A DNA stretch of 64,000 bases, taken from Halobacillus aidingensis. GTDB taxonomy: Bacteria; Bacillota; Bacilli; Bacillales; Halobacillaceae. The notes under the pieces are model-generated. The model searched no databases. It worked only from the letters and a program-made list of their open reading frames with translations, and was not told the origin of the DNA. A program made the translations under genes and the position numbers. The stretch's first letter is position 1; the number at the start of each line of letters is the position of its first letter. Shown one piece after another: positions 7,331-16,013 of the stretch. Where the stretch lies: NCBI RefSeq assembly GCF_900104185.1, contig NZ_FNIZ01000002.1:234511-298510 (forward strand). Reading direction: 5' to 3'.

Positions 7331-8482
7331 ATGACTGAATGTCCTCATTGTAAGCATATGGTGGATGACGGTGCCCGTTACTGTTCCCAATGTGGAAAGA
7401 ACTTGATGGAAACACCTGAACCGAATAGCACGTCTAAACGATCGTGGTTGCCAATCATTACGCCTTTTATCATGCTTGCCGTAATGGGGGTAGCCCTTTA
7501 TTTTGTTTATGACTATCAGAAAGATGTGAATGCCGAAGTCGTTGCGATGAAAAAAGAAGCGGAGCAGGAAGCTCTTGCCGGTGAGTACCGGGAAGCAGAA
7601 AAACTGCTCGTCGGAGCGATCGACCGCCGTCCGGAGCTTGAAGCGCTTCAAAAGGAACTCGGTTCTGTGCAGGAAGCTTTGACATGGGATCAGGAGCTTG
7701 AGACGGTCGGCCAGTGGATCGAAGAAGGTTCGTTGAAAAAAGCGAGTGAGAAGCTCACGGCCATTCAAGAGTCTTTGCGACAGGAAGACAGCCGTTTGCT
7801 TGTTACCCTTGTTCCAAAAATGAATGAAATGGATTCCAGACTGACATTGAAGGAAATCAATCAGGAACTTTCGAAAATCACAGATGTGGATGAACTGGCA
7901 GCAAAACTGAATACATTATCCGACCTGAATTTGGAGGAAGCTTCCAAAGTACGGGATAAAATTTTTGAAAAAATCGTAAACCAATCGACGAAAAAAGCGG
8001 AAGCGGCAGCGGGAGAAAAGCGCTATGCTGAAGCGATTGCCATCATCGATCAGGGCTTGCAGTACGTTTCCAATGACGAAAAATTGATTCAGTTGAAGGA
8101 ACGGATCCAACAGGAGAAGAAGGCCTTCGAACAAGCGGAACAGCAAAGGCTGGAAAGTGCCATGCAGCAAGCGGCACAGGATGAATTGCGTAACCAGACC
8201 CAGGCACTTGAAGTTGTTGACCTCTCGATTACAAAAGATGAGTTCGGTGATTACAAAGTGAAGGGTTCCTTGAAAAGTGTGGCGACACAAATCATCAGTA
8301 CGGTGACTGTGAAATATGACATCCTCGATAAAGAAGGAAACGTCGTCCGCTCTGAATCTGTGAAAGTTTTTCCGAACTATTTGAACCCTGGAGATCAGGG
8401 AACGTTTGATAAAGTACATTATGAATTAGAAGAGGGAGAATACTCCGTCGAAATGACAGAGATGGAGTGGCTCGTAGAATAG
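7331..8482 (+). CDS. Zinc-ribbon membrane protein with coiled coil and FxLYD-type domain
   Basis: A 383-residue membrane-anchored protein. An N-terminal zinc ribbon (CPHCKHM...YCSQCGKN, residues 4-23) is followed by one transmembrane helix (about 38-57), a long Glu/Lys-rich helical segment (about 60-290, low-complexity and coiled-coil-like, perhaps TPR-like) and a C-terminal beta domain (about 295-383) resembling FxLYD: LEVVDLSITKDEFGDYKVKG, YDILDKEG, LNPGDQGTF. The start at 7331 has GGAGG upstream. It lies 11 bases before a membrane-anchored HtrA-like protease, so they probably act together at the membrane surface. Function unknown. Confidence 0.75.
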   Translation: MTECPHCKHMVDDGARYCSQCGKNLMETPEPNSTSKRSWLPIITPFIMLAVMGVALYFVYDYQKDVNAEVVAMKKEAEQEALAGEYREAEKLLVGAIDRRPELEALQKELGSVQEALTWDQELETVGQWIEEGSLKKASEKLTAIQESLRQEDSRLLVTLVPKMNEMDSRLTLKEINQELSKITDVDELAAKLNTLSDLNLEEASKVRDKIFEKIVNQSTKKAEAAAGEKRYAEAIAIIDQGLQYVSNDEKLIQLKERIQQEKKAFEQAEQQRLESAMQQAAQDELRNQTQALEVVDLSITKDEFGDYKVKGSLKSVATQIISTVTVKYDILDKEGNVVRSESVKVFPNYLNPGDQGTFDKVHYELEEGEYSVEMTEMEWLVE

Positions 8483-8493
8483 GGGGATGGAAG

Positions 8494-9648
8494 ATGAAAC
8501 GCTCTTGGATCATCAGCCTTCTCGCCACTCTTCTGATCCTCGGTGGCGGGATTGCGGGCGTTTTCTACGTCATGGATACCGTTCAAAAGGACGTGACGGT
8601 TTCAGCGGTTTTAAATGAACCACCGGCTGAGGATGACGAAGAGGGAGAAGTACCGAAAGAAACACAGGAGATCATTTTTGAATCACAGAAGCTTGTCGTG
8701 CAGTTAGAGCTTGAAGACGGTTCTGTCGGATCGGGGTTTTTGTACAATGATCAAGGAGATATCATAACGAACGCGCACGTCGTTGCGAATACAGAGAAGG
8801 TCAATGTCATTACATCCGATGGAAAGAAAATGCCCGGCGACGTAATCGGAGTCAGCCGCGACATTGACGTCGCTGTCGTTCGAGTGCCAGGCTTGAAAGG
8901 AAAAGAGCCACTGCCAATCAGAAAAGAAGATTCAGCAGAGCTGCTCGATGAAGTTTTGGCGCTTGGAAGTCCTCTAGGGCTGCAAAATACCGTCACACGA
9001 GGGGAAATCAGCGGCCTTGAACGGACGCTCGACATCGAGCCCTTCCATTACAAAAACTTATACCAAATTTCAGCACCGATCTCACCAGGAAACAGTGGAG
9101 GACCCCTTCTTGATAGGGAAACCGGTGAAGTCATCGGCATTAACTCCGCTAAAATGGATGACGAATCGATCGGTTTCAGCATCCCTATTGCCGATGTCCT
9201 GCCGATGGTGAGGCGTTGGAGTGAATCTCCGATGCGCTCCCTTCCGGAATTCCCGGAACTCACCGGTGAGGTCTACTCACCTGTAACAGGGACGGATGCC
9301 GAGCAGGCAAGTTATATGGTGCAGTATTTTTATGACAGTATCAATCAAGGTGATTTCGTCACAGCATATTCCCTGCTCAGCGCCAGCTGGCAGGAAGACA
9401 TTTCGTTTGAAGACTTCCGCTCTGGGTACAACAATACGCTCAGTGTGAAAGTGGATAACCTCGTCGCAGATCCGCAGGGCGATCACGTCGAAGTCACCGC
9501 TTTCCTCACAGCCGAAGAAACGGTTGATGGCGAAGTACAGATGAAGAAATACAAAGTCGTCTATCCTGTCAAAAAAGAGAACCAATCCGTCAAAATCTGG
9601 AGCGGTTCCGGTGAAGAGCTAAGTGCCGAGCAGGAAGAAGCATCCTAA
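8494..9648 (+). CDS. Membrane-anchored trypsin-like (HtrA/S1C) protease without PDZ
   Basis: Serine endopeptidase of the S1C class, 384 residues. An N-terminal anchor (residues 5-27) precedes the catalytic domain with the triad His95 (TNAHVV), Asp125 (DIDVAVV) and Ser201 (SPGNSGGPL). Where HtrA has a PDZ domain, this protein has a roughly 110-residue C-terminal domain (ASYMVQYFYDSINQGDFVTAYSLLS...) that resembles an NTF2-like or DUF4878-type fold. The start is placed at 8494 because GGGGGATGG lies just upstream and the anchor begins there. Second gene of a two-gene operon with the zinc-ribbon protein; likely acts in envelope quality control or signalling (inference). Confidence 0.85.
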   Translation: MKRSWIISLLATLLILGGGIAGVFYVMDTVQKDVTVSAVLNEPPAEDDEEGEVPKETQEIIFESQKLVVQLELEDGSVGSGFLYNDQGDIITNAHVVANTEKVNVITSDGKKMPGDVIGVSRDIDVAVVRVPGLKGKEPLPIRKEDSAELLDEVLALGSPLGLQNTVTRGEISGLERTLDIEPFHYKNLYQISAPISPGNSGGPLLDRETGEVIGINSAKMDDESIGFSIPIADVLPMVRRWSESPMRSLPEFPELTGEVYSPVTGTDAEQASYMVQYFYDSINQGDFVTAYSLLSASWQEDISFEDFRSGYNNTLSVKVDNLVADPQGDHVEVTAFLTAEETVDGEVQMKKYKVVYPVKKENQSVKIWSGSGEELSAEQEEAS

Positions 9649-9654
9649 GAATAA

Positions 9655-9692
9655 AAATCCCTTTCCACTTTAAACGGTGGAAAGGGATTTTT
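9655..9692 (+). terminator. Intrinsic terminator of the protease operon
   Basis: AATCCCTTTCCAC / GTGGAAAGGGATT stem followed by seven T. Confidence 0.92.
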
Positions 9693-9748
9693 TTGTTGGA
9701 TATTGTGAAACGGTTAACAGCAAAACTGGCACTTGAGCTGCTTTTTTT

Positions 9749-9842
9749 GGTTCCAGGTACAGTCGCTCGTTTTTTGGTTCCAGGTACCGAACGCTTTCAT
9801 GCGGTTCCAGGTACGAGAAAAAAGTTTTCCGTACCTGGAACC
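9749..9842. repeat. GGTTCCAGGTAC repeat, three direct copies at 27-nt period plus one inverted
   Basis: Identical dodecamers at 9749-9760, 9776-9787 and 9803-9814; the inverted copy GTACCTGGAACC is at 9831-9842, so the last two can form a 12-bp hairpin. Lies in the convergent gap between the protease operon and the amine oxidase. No ORF. Confidence 0.8.
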
Positions 9843-9862
9843 ACCCACACAGTCACCGACCG

Positions 9863-11320
9863 TCACCGTTCATTAACTTCTTTCGCACTACGGATGCCGG
9901 ATTCTACAGCTCCCTCCATCCAGCCGTGGTAGGAGGATGTTTGTTCTCCAGCAAAGTGGATCCGACCTTCCGGGAGCGGCATCACTTCTTCAAGGTCACG
10001 GCTCTGTCCCGGGGTGAATAAGGTGAAGCACCCGGCGGAGAATGGATTTTGGCTCCAATTGTAAACAACGCTCTGCATGTATTCTTCGTACACGACGTTT
10101 CCATACACACGAGCGAGATTCTCTAGTACTTGTTTGGTCGCTTCTTTTTTGCTGAGGCTGTTGAACAGCAGCGCGTTCTGCCCCCAGGTGTAACTGGCAA
10201 GCAGGATCCCCGGCCCCGGCATACCCTGATGATGGCTCGCCTGATAAGCAAAGCGGATCGGTAAGTCAGAAATGAGGTTTCCGACCGCATACCTTTCCCA
10301 AAAACGGGACTTGAATTCGATGCCGATCTTGACGGCTGGTACGTTAATGACCTCTCGAATGACTTGCCATTTTTTCTGTGATAAGCACCCAAAGGGAAAA
10401 ACGTCAATGAATTGAAAGGCGCTGAAAGGAATGGTCGTCAGTAAAAAATCTCCACTCCAGCACGATGGCTTCAAAAAACGCTGGTCTTCCGTGTGAACGG
10501 TGACACGGTCATGGTTGTGGACGATCTTCGTCACTTTTTGTTCAAAGTAAAGGTTATCGATGAGTTCAGGAAGAAAAGCATGAGGGAGCCGGTCATTGCC
10601 GCCCTGGATTTCAACGAATTCTGTCTGCCCATTAAAAATGGGGAACGTGATATCAATTAAAATATCAAGAAAAGAAAACTCAGGAAAGCCTTCCATGCCA
10701 AGCACGACTTTGATCATGCGTACAGCATTATTAGACATCGAGGGGCCGTAAGGGTTGTTTCTCAAATATTCCCCCATCGAAAAATTAGAAAATTGATCCT
10801 CCAATTTCTTTTTTTCCTGATCTGAACTTTTCCGGTAAAGGTCTAAAAATGGCTGAACAGCGTCAAGAAACAATTGCTCCGCCGTTTTCCCTCGTTCGTG
10901 CGGGAGGAGGTGGTATTGTAATAGGTCAGGATTTTGTTCATATTGTGAACGGAACACCTTTTGACCATTAATCATCAAAAGGTCGTTGGGTTTAGAGTTA
11001 ATAAAGGGGTTGGTCGTTATGCCAAACTTATCTATATACGTTTGGACGTATTGGTGGTTTTTGGGAATTCTCATGGCGCCGGCGTCTATGTAGTTTCCGT
11101 TTGAAAAAGGTTCCCGGATGGTATGGACCCTTCCACCGACTCGATCGTTTCCTTCTAAAATAATGACGTCATGCCCGGCTTTCTTTAAAAGGGACCCGGC
11201 AACAAGCCCGGCCATACCCGCACCTAAAATAAGTATCCGTTTCTTACGTCCGTAATTAGGTAACCCCTCGAGAATATAGGATTTATATTCTTGCACGCTT
11301 TCTTCATATGCACGATGCAT
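9863..11320 (-). CDS. Flavin monoamine oxidase family protein (L-amino-acid-oxidase-like)
   Basis: FAD-dependent amine or L-amino acid oxidase of about 485 residues. The N-terminal Rossmann fold has GAGMAGLVAGSLLKKAGHDV with an acidic end to the second strand (ILEGNDRVGGR), and the C-terminal FAD motif is HFAGEQTSSYHGWMEGAVESG. Both are diagnostic of the amine oxidase superfamily. The start is taken at the ATG at 11320, with AGGGGG eight bases upstream; a GTG at 11329 is the alternative. No signal peptide, so cytosolic. Similar to the B. subtilis YobN group; substrate unknown. Monocistronic. Confidence 0.87.
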   Translation of the reverse strand: MHRAYEESVQEYKSYILEGLPNYGRKKRILILGAGMAGLVAGSLLKKAGHDVIILEGNDRVGGRVHTIREPFSNGNYIDAGAMRIPKNHQYVQTYIDKFGITTNPFINSKPNDLLMINGQKVFRSQYEQNPDLLQYHLLPHERGKTAEQLFLDAVQPFLDLYRKSSDQEKKKLEDQFSNFSMGEYLRNNPYGPSMSNNAVRMIKVVLGMEGFPEFSFLDILIDITFPIFNGQTEFVEIQGGNDRLPHAFLPELIDNLYFEQKVTKIVHNHDRVTVHTEDQRFLKPSCWSGDFLLTTIPFSAFQFIDVFPFGCLSQKKWQVIREVINVPAVKIGIEFKSRFWERYAVGNLISDLPIRFAYQASHHQGMPGPGILLASYTWGQNALLFNSLSKKEATKQVLENLARVYGNVVYEEYMQSVVYNWSQNPFSAGCFTLFTPGQSRDLEEVMPLPEGRIHFAGEQTSSYHGWMEGAVESGIRSAKEVNER

Positions 11321-11445
11321 CGTCGCCACCCCCTTTTACTATCTATTCAAAAAATGGAAATAAAAGTATAGGGAGAAATCCTTATCTAGAGAAAGGACAT
11401 AATCCTCTGCCCTCCTTCATTAAATAAAAAAGGAGGAGATGCGAG

Positions 11446-12111
11446 ATGTATTACTCTGGTATGAGACAGGTAGGAAGAGAAGGGGAGAGCCGACTTCTTA
11501 AAGTCAATGGCGTCGGTAAAGTTCAAGTGCGTCCCGATGTTGCGAATGTGAACATCGGCGTCGTGACACAGGATAATAACTTGGAAAAAGCACAGCAGGA
11601 AAATGCTAGTACGATGGAAAATGTGCGCAGTCAGTTGGTTGCTGCCGGGATTCCGGAAGAAAACATTCAGACGGCCGACTACTTCATTTTTCCTGAGTAT
11701 GATTATGTGGATGGCAAGCAGGAGTTTCGCGGTTATCAAGTGACCCATACCTTAAAAGTGACGATCGATGATGTGAGTCAAACCGGTTTTATCATCGATA
11801 CAGCGGTAGCGGCCGGGGCGAACCGGATATCCAATATTTCGTTTACCGTGAGTGATCCGTATCAGAATTATCAAGAAGCGTTAAGAATCGCTCTCGGAAA
11901 CGCGCTCGCAAATGCGCAGACCATTGCTAACACGATGGGGCTGAACCTGGATCAAACTCCTGTTAAGATCATTGAACTAGGCACAACGCCTGCTGTGCCC
12001 GTGCAAAGTTTTCAAAAAGCGGATGTACTCGGAGCGACTGCCACTCCGATCGAACCCGGTACGCTTGAAACGGTCGCCAGGGTGGAAGCGCATTTTCAAT
12101 ATTTACCTTAA
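11446..12111 (+). CDS. SIMPL domain-containing protein (DUF541)
   Basis: A 221-residue protein whose core (residues 20-220) is the SIMPL/DUF541 fold: LLKVNGVGKVQVRPDVANVNIGVVT, an alternating helix-strand middle, and a final VARVEAHFQYLP strand. Many relatives are periplasmic or exported; no signal peptide is seen here, so location is unclear. Similar to B. subtilis YkvY/YjfN-size homologues only in fold; function unknown. ATG preceded by AAAGGAGGAG. Transcribed alone. Confidence 0.82.
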   Translation: MYYSGMRQVGREGESRLLKVNGVGKVQVRPDVANVNIGVVTQDNNLEKAQQENASTMENVRSQLVAAGIPEENIQTADYFIFPEYDYVDGKQEFRGYQVTHTLKVTIDDVSQTGFIIDTAVAAGANRISNISFTVSDPYQNYQEALRIALGNALANAQTIANTMGLNLDQTPVKIIELGTTPAVPVQSFQKADVLGATATPIEPGTLETVARVEAHFQYLP

Positions 12112-12112
12112 A

Positions 12113-12145
12113 TAGCTGCTTTCCAAAATGGAAGGTGGTTTTTTT
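12113..12145 (+). terminator. Terminator after the SIMPL gene
   Basis: CTTTCC / GGAAGG hairpin extended by G-T pairs, followed by seven T. Confidence 0.65.
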
Positions 12146-12327
12146 ATGGGCAAAAAAGGATAGATTATGCACGGGAGGACCTAAATATGAATATAAAAGT
12201 TGGGAATAATGTGTAGCACTTATTTTATGGGCTCATAAAATATAACTGAAACTAAAAAAGTTGCTCTAAGGAAAAACCTTCGTTACAATGTGCTTAGAGA
12301 AAATGTTCGAATTGAAGGAGAGGTACA

Positions 12328-13134
12328 ATGGAAAACTTGTTATTGGCTTTCGGGCTGACCTTACTTGCCGGATTAGCCACAGGTGTAGGGAGCTTGATCG
12401 CATTTTTTGCGAAGACGACGAACACGAAGTTCCTTTCCCTTGCGCTCGGTTTTTCAGCAGGGGTCATGATCTATGTATCTATGGTGGAAATCTTTTTTAA
12501 AGCACAGGATGCCTTAGTTGATGCAATGGGGAACGAACCAGGCCGGTGGATGACCGTTGGTGCCTTCTTCGGAGGAATGCTCGTCATTGCACTCATCGAT
12601 AAATTCATACCGAAGTTAGGGAACCCTCACGAAGTGAAAAAAGTGGAAGACATGTCGAAGCGTCAAACAGCTGTGAAAGATCCGGATTTATTGAAGATGG
12701 GAACGTTCACAGCGCTTGCGATCGCGATACACAACTTCCCGGAAGGAATCGCGACATTTACGGCTGCCTTGAACGACCCGGCACTCGGAATTGCGATTGC
12801 TGCGGCGATTGCGATTCATAACATTCCAGAGGGAATCGCGGTATCCGTGCCGGTTTACTATGCCACAGGAGACAAGAAGAAAGCATTCAAGCTTTCGTTC
12901 CTGAGTGGTTTGTCTGAACCGATTGGTGCGGTTCTAGCCTATCTTTTGTTGATGCCGTTCTTGAACGACATGGTGTTCGGTATTCTGTTTGCAGGGGTGG
13001 CAGGGATCATGGTGTTCATTTCTCTTGATGAATTGCTGCCTGCATCCAGAAGATACGGAGAAGCGCATTTATCGATTTACGGGGTCGTCGCCGGAATGGC
13101 GGTCATGGCTTTGAGCCTTCTGTTATTTATCTAA
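12328..13134 (+). CDS. zupT: ZIP-family zinc transporter ZupT
   Basis: Membrane importer of zinc and other divalent metals, 268 residues with eight predicted helices. The two ZIP signature sequences are clear: [10 protein letters not shown] in helix 4 and [10 protein letters not shown] in helix 5, whose His/Glu residues make the binuclear metal site. A short charged loop (about residues 95-115) separates helices 3 and 4. ATG with AAGGAGAGG upstream. No Zur-like operator recognised. Single gene ending at a strong, probably bidirectional terminator shared with the converging YgjP-like gene. Confidence 0.93.
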   Translation: MENLLLAFGLTLLAGLATGVGSLIAFFAKTTNTKFLSLALGFSAGVMIYVSMVEIFFKAQDALVDAMGNEPGRWMTVGAFFGGMLVIALIDKFIPKLGNPHEVKKVEDMSKRQTAVKDPDLLKMGTFTALAIAIHNFPEGIATFTAALNDPALGIAIAAAIAIHNIPEGIAVSVPVYYATGDKKKAFKLSFLSGLSEPIGAVLAYLLLMPFLNDMVFGILFAGVAGIMVFISLDELLPASRRYGEAHLSIYGVVAGMAVMALSLLLFI

Positions 13135-13138
13135 AAGA

Positions 13139-13178
13139 AAATGCCCAGCAAGCGATATCGCTTGCTGGGCATTTTTTG
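13139..13178. terminator. Bidirectional terminator between zupT and the YgjP-like gene
   Basis: AATGCCCAGCAAGCG / CGCTTGCTGGGCATT perfect stem with A tract and T tract on opposite sides. Confidence 0.92.
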
Positions 13179-13763
13179 TTAACACGTTTTCTCGTGGATT
13201 AGATCTTCGATGGTCTCTTGGATCTTTTGTTTCGATCTTTGAACAAGCCGCCAGTTGAGATGGATGCGGTCTTGATCTTTCACACCGAGCCTGAGGTAGT
13301 CTTGTTCTGACAAGACTTGCACATCTGAAAGCATCGAAAACTTTTCCTCCGCTTTCCGGCTAAGCCATTGGCTCGCTTCTATTCTGAGCTGTTGGTTCGC
13401 TTCTTCCGCTGTCCATGTTTCGGGATAAGCAAAAAGGAAGGTTCCTTTTCGAAAAGCGAAGTGCGCTTCATCTTTATGTTCAATTTTCAGCCGGTAAGAG
13501 CGGCCAAGGTAAGAGATCTTTTCATTCTCGGAAGCGGTAAACTCATCGACCGCGTATAGATCTTCATGCGTCTTCTGCCATTTTTCAAAAATCCAGTCCG
13601 CTTTTTTCTCTACAAAAGCCTGAATCTTTGCTTCCTCTTTTTGAGGGGAAACGGTCACTTTTACACCATTTAAATCGTCGAGATAAATTTTGATAAAAGA
13701 GACCTCTTGTTTTTCTACAGTATAAGTTATTTTTCTTTTGTCAAAAGTAACAGTTGGCATCAT
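13179..13763 (-). CDS. Truncated YgjP-like (M48/DUF45) metallopeptidase homologue
   Basis: The 194 residues follow the YgjP/DUF45 pattern: an N-terminal ITYTVEKQEV strand, VSPQKEEAKIQAFVEKKADWI, an ISYLGRSYRL block, and LNWRLVQRSKQKIQETIEDLIHEKTC at the end. In the family this last block leads into HExxH and a third zinc ligand about ten residues on. Here the protein stops after HE-K-T-C, and the usual upstream WGSC motif is replaced by VKDQDRI. The zinc site therefore cannot be complete. The terminator begins directly after the stop, so no remnant of the missing end is left. Either a decayed gene or a non-catalytic paralogue. Confidence 0.65.
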   Translation of the reverse strand: MMPTVTFDKRKITYTVEKQEVSFIKIYLDDLNGVKVTVSPQKEEAKIQAFVEKKADWIFEKWQKTHEDLYAVDEFTASENEKISYLGRSYRLKIEHKDEAHFAFRKGTFLFAYPETWTAEEANQQLRIEASQWLSRKAEEKFSMLSDVQVLSEQDYLRLGVKDQDRIHLNWRLVQRSKQKIQETIEDLIHEKTC

Positions 13764-13778
13764 AGCCTCCTTTCTGCC

Positions 13779-14903
13779 TTACAACGTAATGTGCGTTTTC
13801 CGTTTTTGGAAATCGACACCTTCATAGTACGTGTTTTTGACAAGGACATTCGGGCCGAGGCATTTCACGGCTGGACAATGACAGTTCAGGCTTTTCGCTG
13901 TACTTGTAGTAAGCCAGTTGTTGTAAGCATCTGTAAGCTTCGTGTCTTGGATGTTCCCAAGCCCAGGCTCGTCACCGAAATCTGTCACAATAATATCGCC
14001 TGAGAAAATGTTGACGTTCAAGCGGGAGCGCCCGTCTGGATCATTTCTTACCGTCACATTCTTTTCGCTGTACAGGCGCTTCAGCATATCGAGATCATCC
14101 TGTGAAGAACTGCATGGATAGTAGGGAAGCGTTCCGAATAACATCCACATGTCGTTATCGCGATGATCAAGAAGACGGTTGATGCCTTCACGCATTTGTT
14201 CAAGGCTCAACGTCTCCAAACTGCTGGCAAAATCCACTGGGTACATCGGGTGTATTTCGTGGCGCGCACATTTCATTTCTTTCACATGATCATGAATCGA
14301 TTCAAGGTAGGGGAACGTACGGCGGTTGAGCATCGTTTCAGCCGAGACCATGACCCCTTCTTCAGAAAGCCGCTGAGAATTTTCTACCATCCGGTCAAAG
14401 AATTTCTTGCGGTTTTCTTCCGATGGTTTCCGCTCCATGCGGGCAAAACCGGTATGGATGAATTCTTCGATCGTTCCCCAGTTGTGGGAAATATGTAAAA
14501 CGTCCAAATAAGGAATGATCGGGATGTAACGCTCATACGGAAGCGTCAAGTTGGAATTGATTTGTGTCCGCACTCCGCGCTCGTGCGCGTATTTCAGCAA
14601 TGGGACCACATAGTTCTCTACAGACTTCTTCGACATCATTGGTTCCCCGCCCGTGATGCTGAGCGTCCTCAAATGAGGGATTTCATCGAGTCGCTTTCTG
14701 AGCAAGTCCATCGGCAAAGCCTCGGGGTCCTTCGCACCTAACGTATATCCGACCGCACAGTGCTCACAACGCATGTTGCAGAGCGTCGTCGTCGTAAATT
14801 CAATATTCGATAACGTCATTTTTCCGTGTTCTTCCACGTCCATATACGCTTCCCACGGGTCATAAGAAGGGGTAAGCGCCTGAAGCTTCATGTTCGTACT
14901 CAT
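13779..14903 (-). CDS. yfkAB: YfkAB-type radical SAM protein
   Basis: Radical S-adenosylmethionine enzyme of 374 residues, the length of the B. subtilis YfkAB protein. The 4Fe-4S motif CNMRCEHC (Cys42, Cys46, Cys49) is followed by LSITGGEPMMS, the GGEP-type SAM-binding motif. Four C-terminal cysteines (CHCPAVKC and an upstream PCSSS) could bind a second cluster, as in SPASM-like proteins. The start at 14903 matches family length; a longer frame from 14987 lacks a ribosome site. Substrate is unknown. It lies 15 bases after the YgjP-like start, so the two could share an mRNA. Confidence 0.88.
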   Translation of the reverse strand: MSTNMKLQALTPSYDPWEAYMDVEEHGKMTLSNIEFTTTTLCNMRCEHCAVGYTLGAKDPEALPMDLLRKRLDEIPHLRTLSITGGEPMMSKKSVENYVVPLLKYAHERGVRTQINSNLTLPYERYIPIIPYLDVLHISHNWGTIEEFIHTGFARMERKPSEENRKKFFDRMVENSQRLSEEGVMVSAETMLNRRTFPYLESIHDHVKEMKCARHEIHPMYPVDFASSLETLSLEQMREGINRLLDHRDNDMWMLFGTLPYYPCSSSQDDLDMLKRLYSEKNVTVRNDPDGRSRLNVNIFSGDIIVTDFGDEPGLGNIQDTKLTDAYNNWLTTSTAKSLNCHCPAVKCLGPNVLVKNTYYEGVDFQKRKTHITL

Positions 14904-15110
14904 AAAATATGAAACTTCCTTTCTATTAATATTTATTCGGTCGATAACCTTTACCATTCTACCATTAATATGCTTAAAACCATACAATATGTATCGGAAT
15001 TATGCCGTGACATGCCCATATGGATCTGTTTAGCTTTTATGGAAAGAGGAGAATAAGGGTGTGACATCGAATGATATGGGGTAACGACTAGCACAAGGGG
15101 GAGTCAGAAT

Positions 15111-16013
15111 ATGAAACAAACCGTACTCATTACAGGAGCATCCAGTGGATTCGGTTTCCATACAGCTGTGAAATGTGCACAAAAAGGTTTTCGTGTTATC
15201 GCCACGATGAGAAATGTAGAAAAGGCCTCCGCATATGAAACGCTCGACGAGGAGGTACAGAAACGCATCGAAGTATGGCCATTGGATGTGACGGATGCAC
15301 AGTCGCTCGAGCGTTTTTCAGAAAAAGTGAACACGCTGGAACGACTGGACGTACTCGTCAATAACGCGGGTTATGCTGTCGGCGGATTTCTTGAACAGGT
15401 GCCGCTTGAAACGTACCGCAAGCAATTTGATACGAACGTTTTCGGTGTCATTGCCGTAACTAAAGCGGTTCTGCCATTAATGCGCAAACAGGGGAGAGGA
15501 AAGATTTTAAATGTCAGCAGTGTGAGTGGCTTGATCGGTTTTCCGGGTTTATCTGCCTATGTTTCTTCCAAACATGCATTGGAAGGATTATCGGAAAGTC
15601 TCCGTTTCGAAGTGAAACCGTTTGGAATTGATGTCGCTTTGATCGAGCCGGGCTCTTACCAGACGAATATATGGTCGACAGGTCTTGAAATGCCGGAAGC
15701 CGTACAGGATCCGGAATCTCCTTATGCCGAATACATAAAAGGGTTGTGGAGTGCGCTCAACAAAGAAACGCATGGAAATCCTCAGGATGTATCTGACCTG
15801 ATGACCGGGTTGATGGAAAAAGAATCGCTTGGGAAACTCCGCTATCCGATCGGTGCCGGTGTGAGGGCGAACGTGTGGTTCAAACGCTTGCTGCCGTGGA
15901 AGTGGCTGGAAAAGACCGTGTTACAAAAAATTCTAGGAAAAGAGAAAGCCAAAGGAGTGGGATTGAATGGAAAAAGTGATGCATGGAGCGGAGGAGATGC
16001 GCTTCGAGGGTAA
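15111..16013 (+). CDS. Short-chain dehydrogenase/reductase
   Basis: Classical SDR oxidoreductase of 300 residues: cofactor motif TGASSGFG (residues 9-16), NNAG (85-88), catalytic Ser near 137 and Tyr150-x3-Lys154 (YVSSK). The residue after strand 2 is not acidic (ATMRNVEKAS), which fits NADP. Resembles the YusZ/retinol-dehydrogenase-like group. Substrate unknown. ATG with GGGGGAG upstream. The last 47 bases overlap the start of the esterase gene in another frame, so the two are translationally linked. Confidence 0.9.
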   Translation: MKQTVLITGASSGFGFHTAVKCAQKGFRVIATMRNVEKASAYETLDEEVQKRIEVWPLDVTDAQSLERFSEKVNTLERLDVLVNNAGYAVGGFLEQVPLETYRKQFDTNVFGVIAVTKAVLPLMRKQGRGKILNVSSVSGLIGFPGLSAYVSSKHALEGLSESLRFEVKPFGIDVALIEPGSYQTNIWSTGLEMPEAVQDPESPYAEYIKGLWSALNKETHGNPQDVSDLMTGLMEKESLGKLRYPIGAGVRANVWFKRLLPWKWLEKTVLQKILGKEKAKGVGLNGKSDAWSGGDALRG

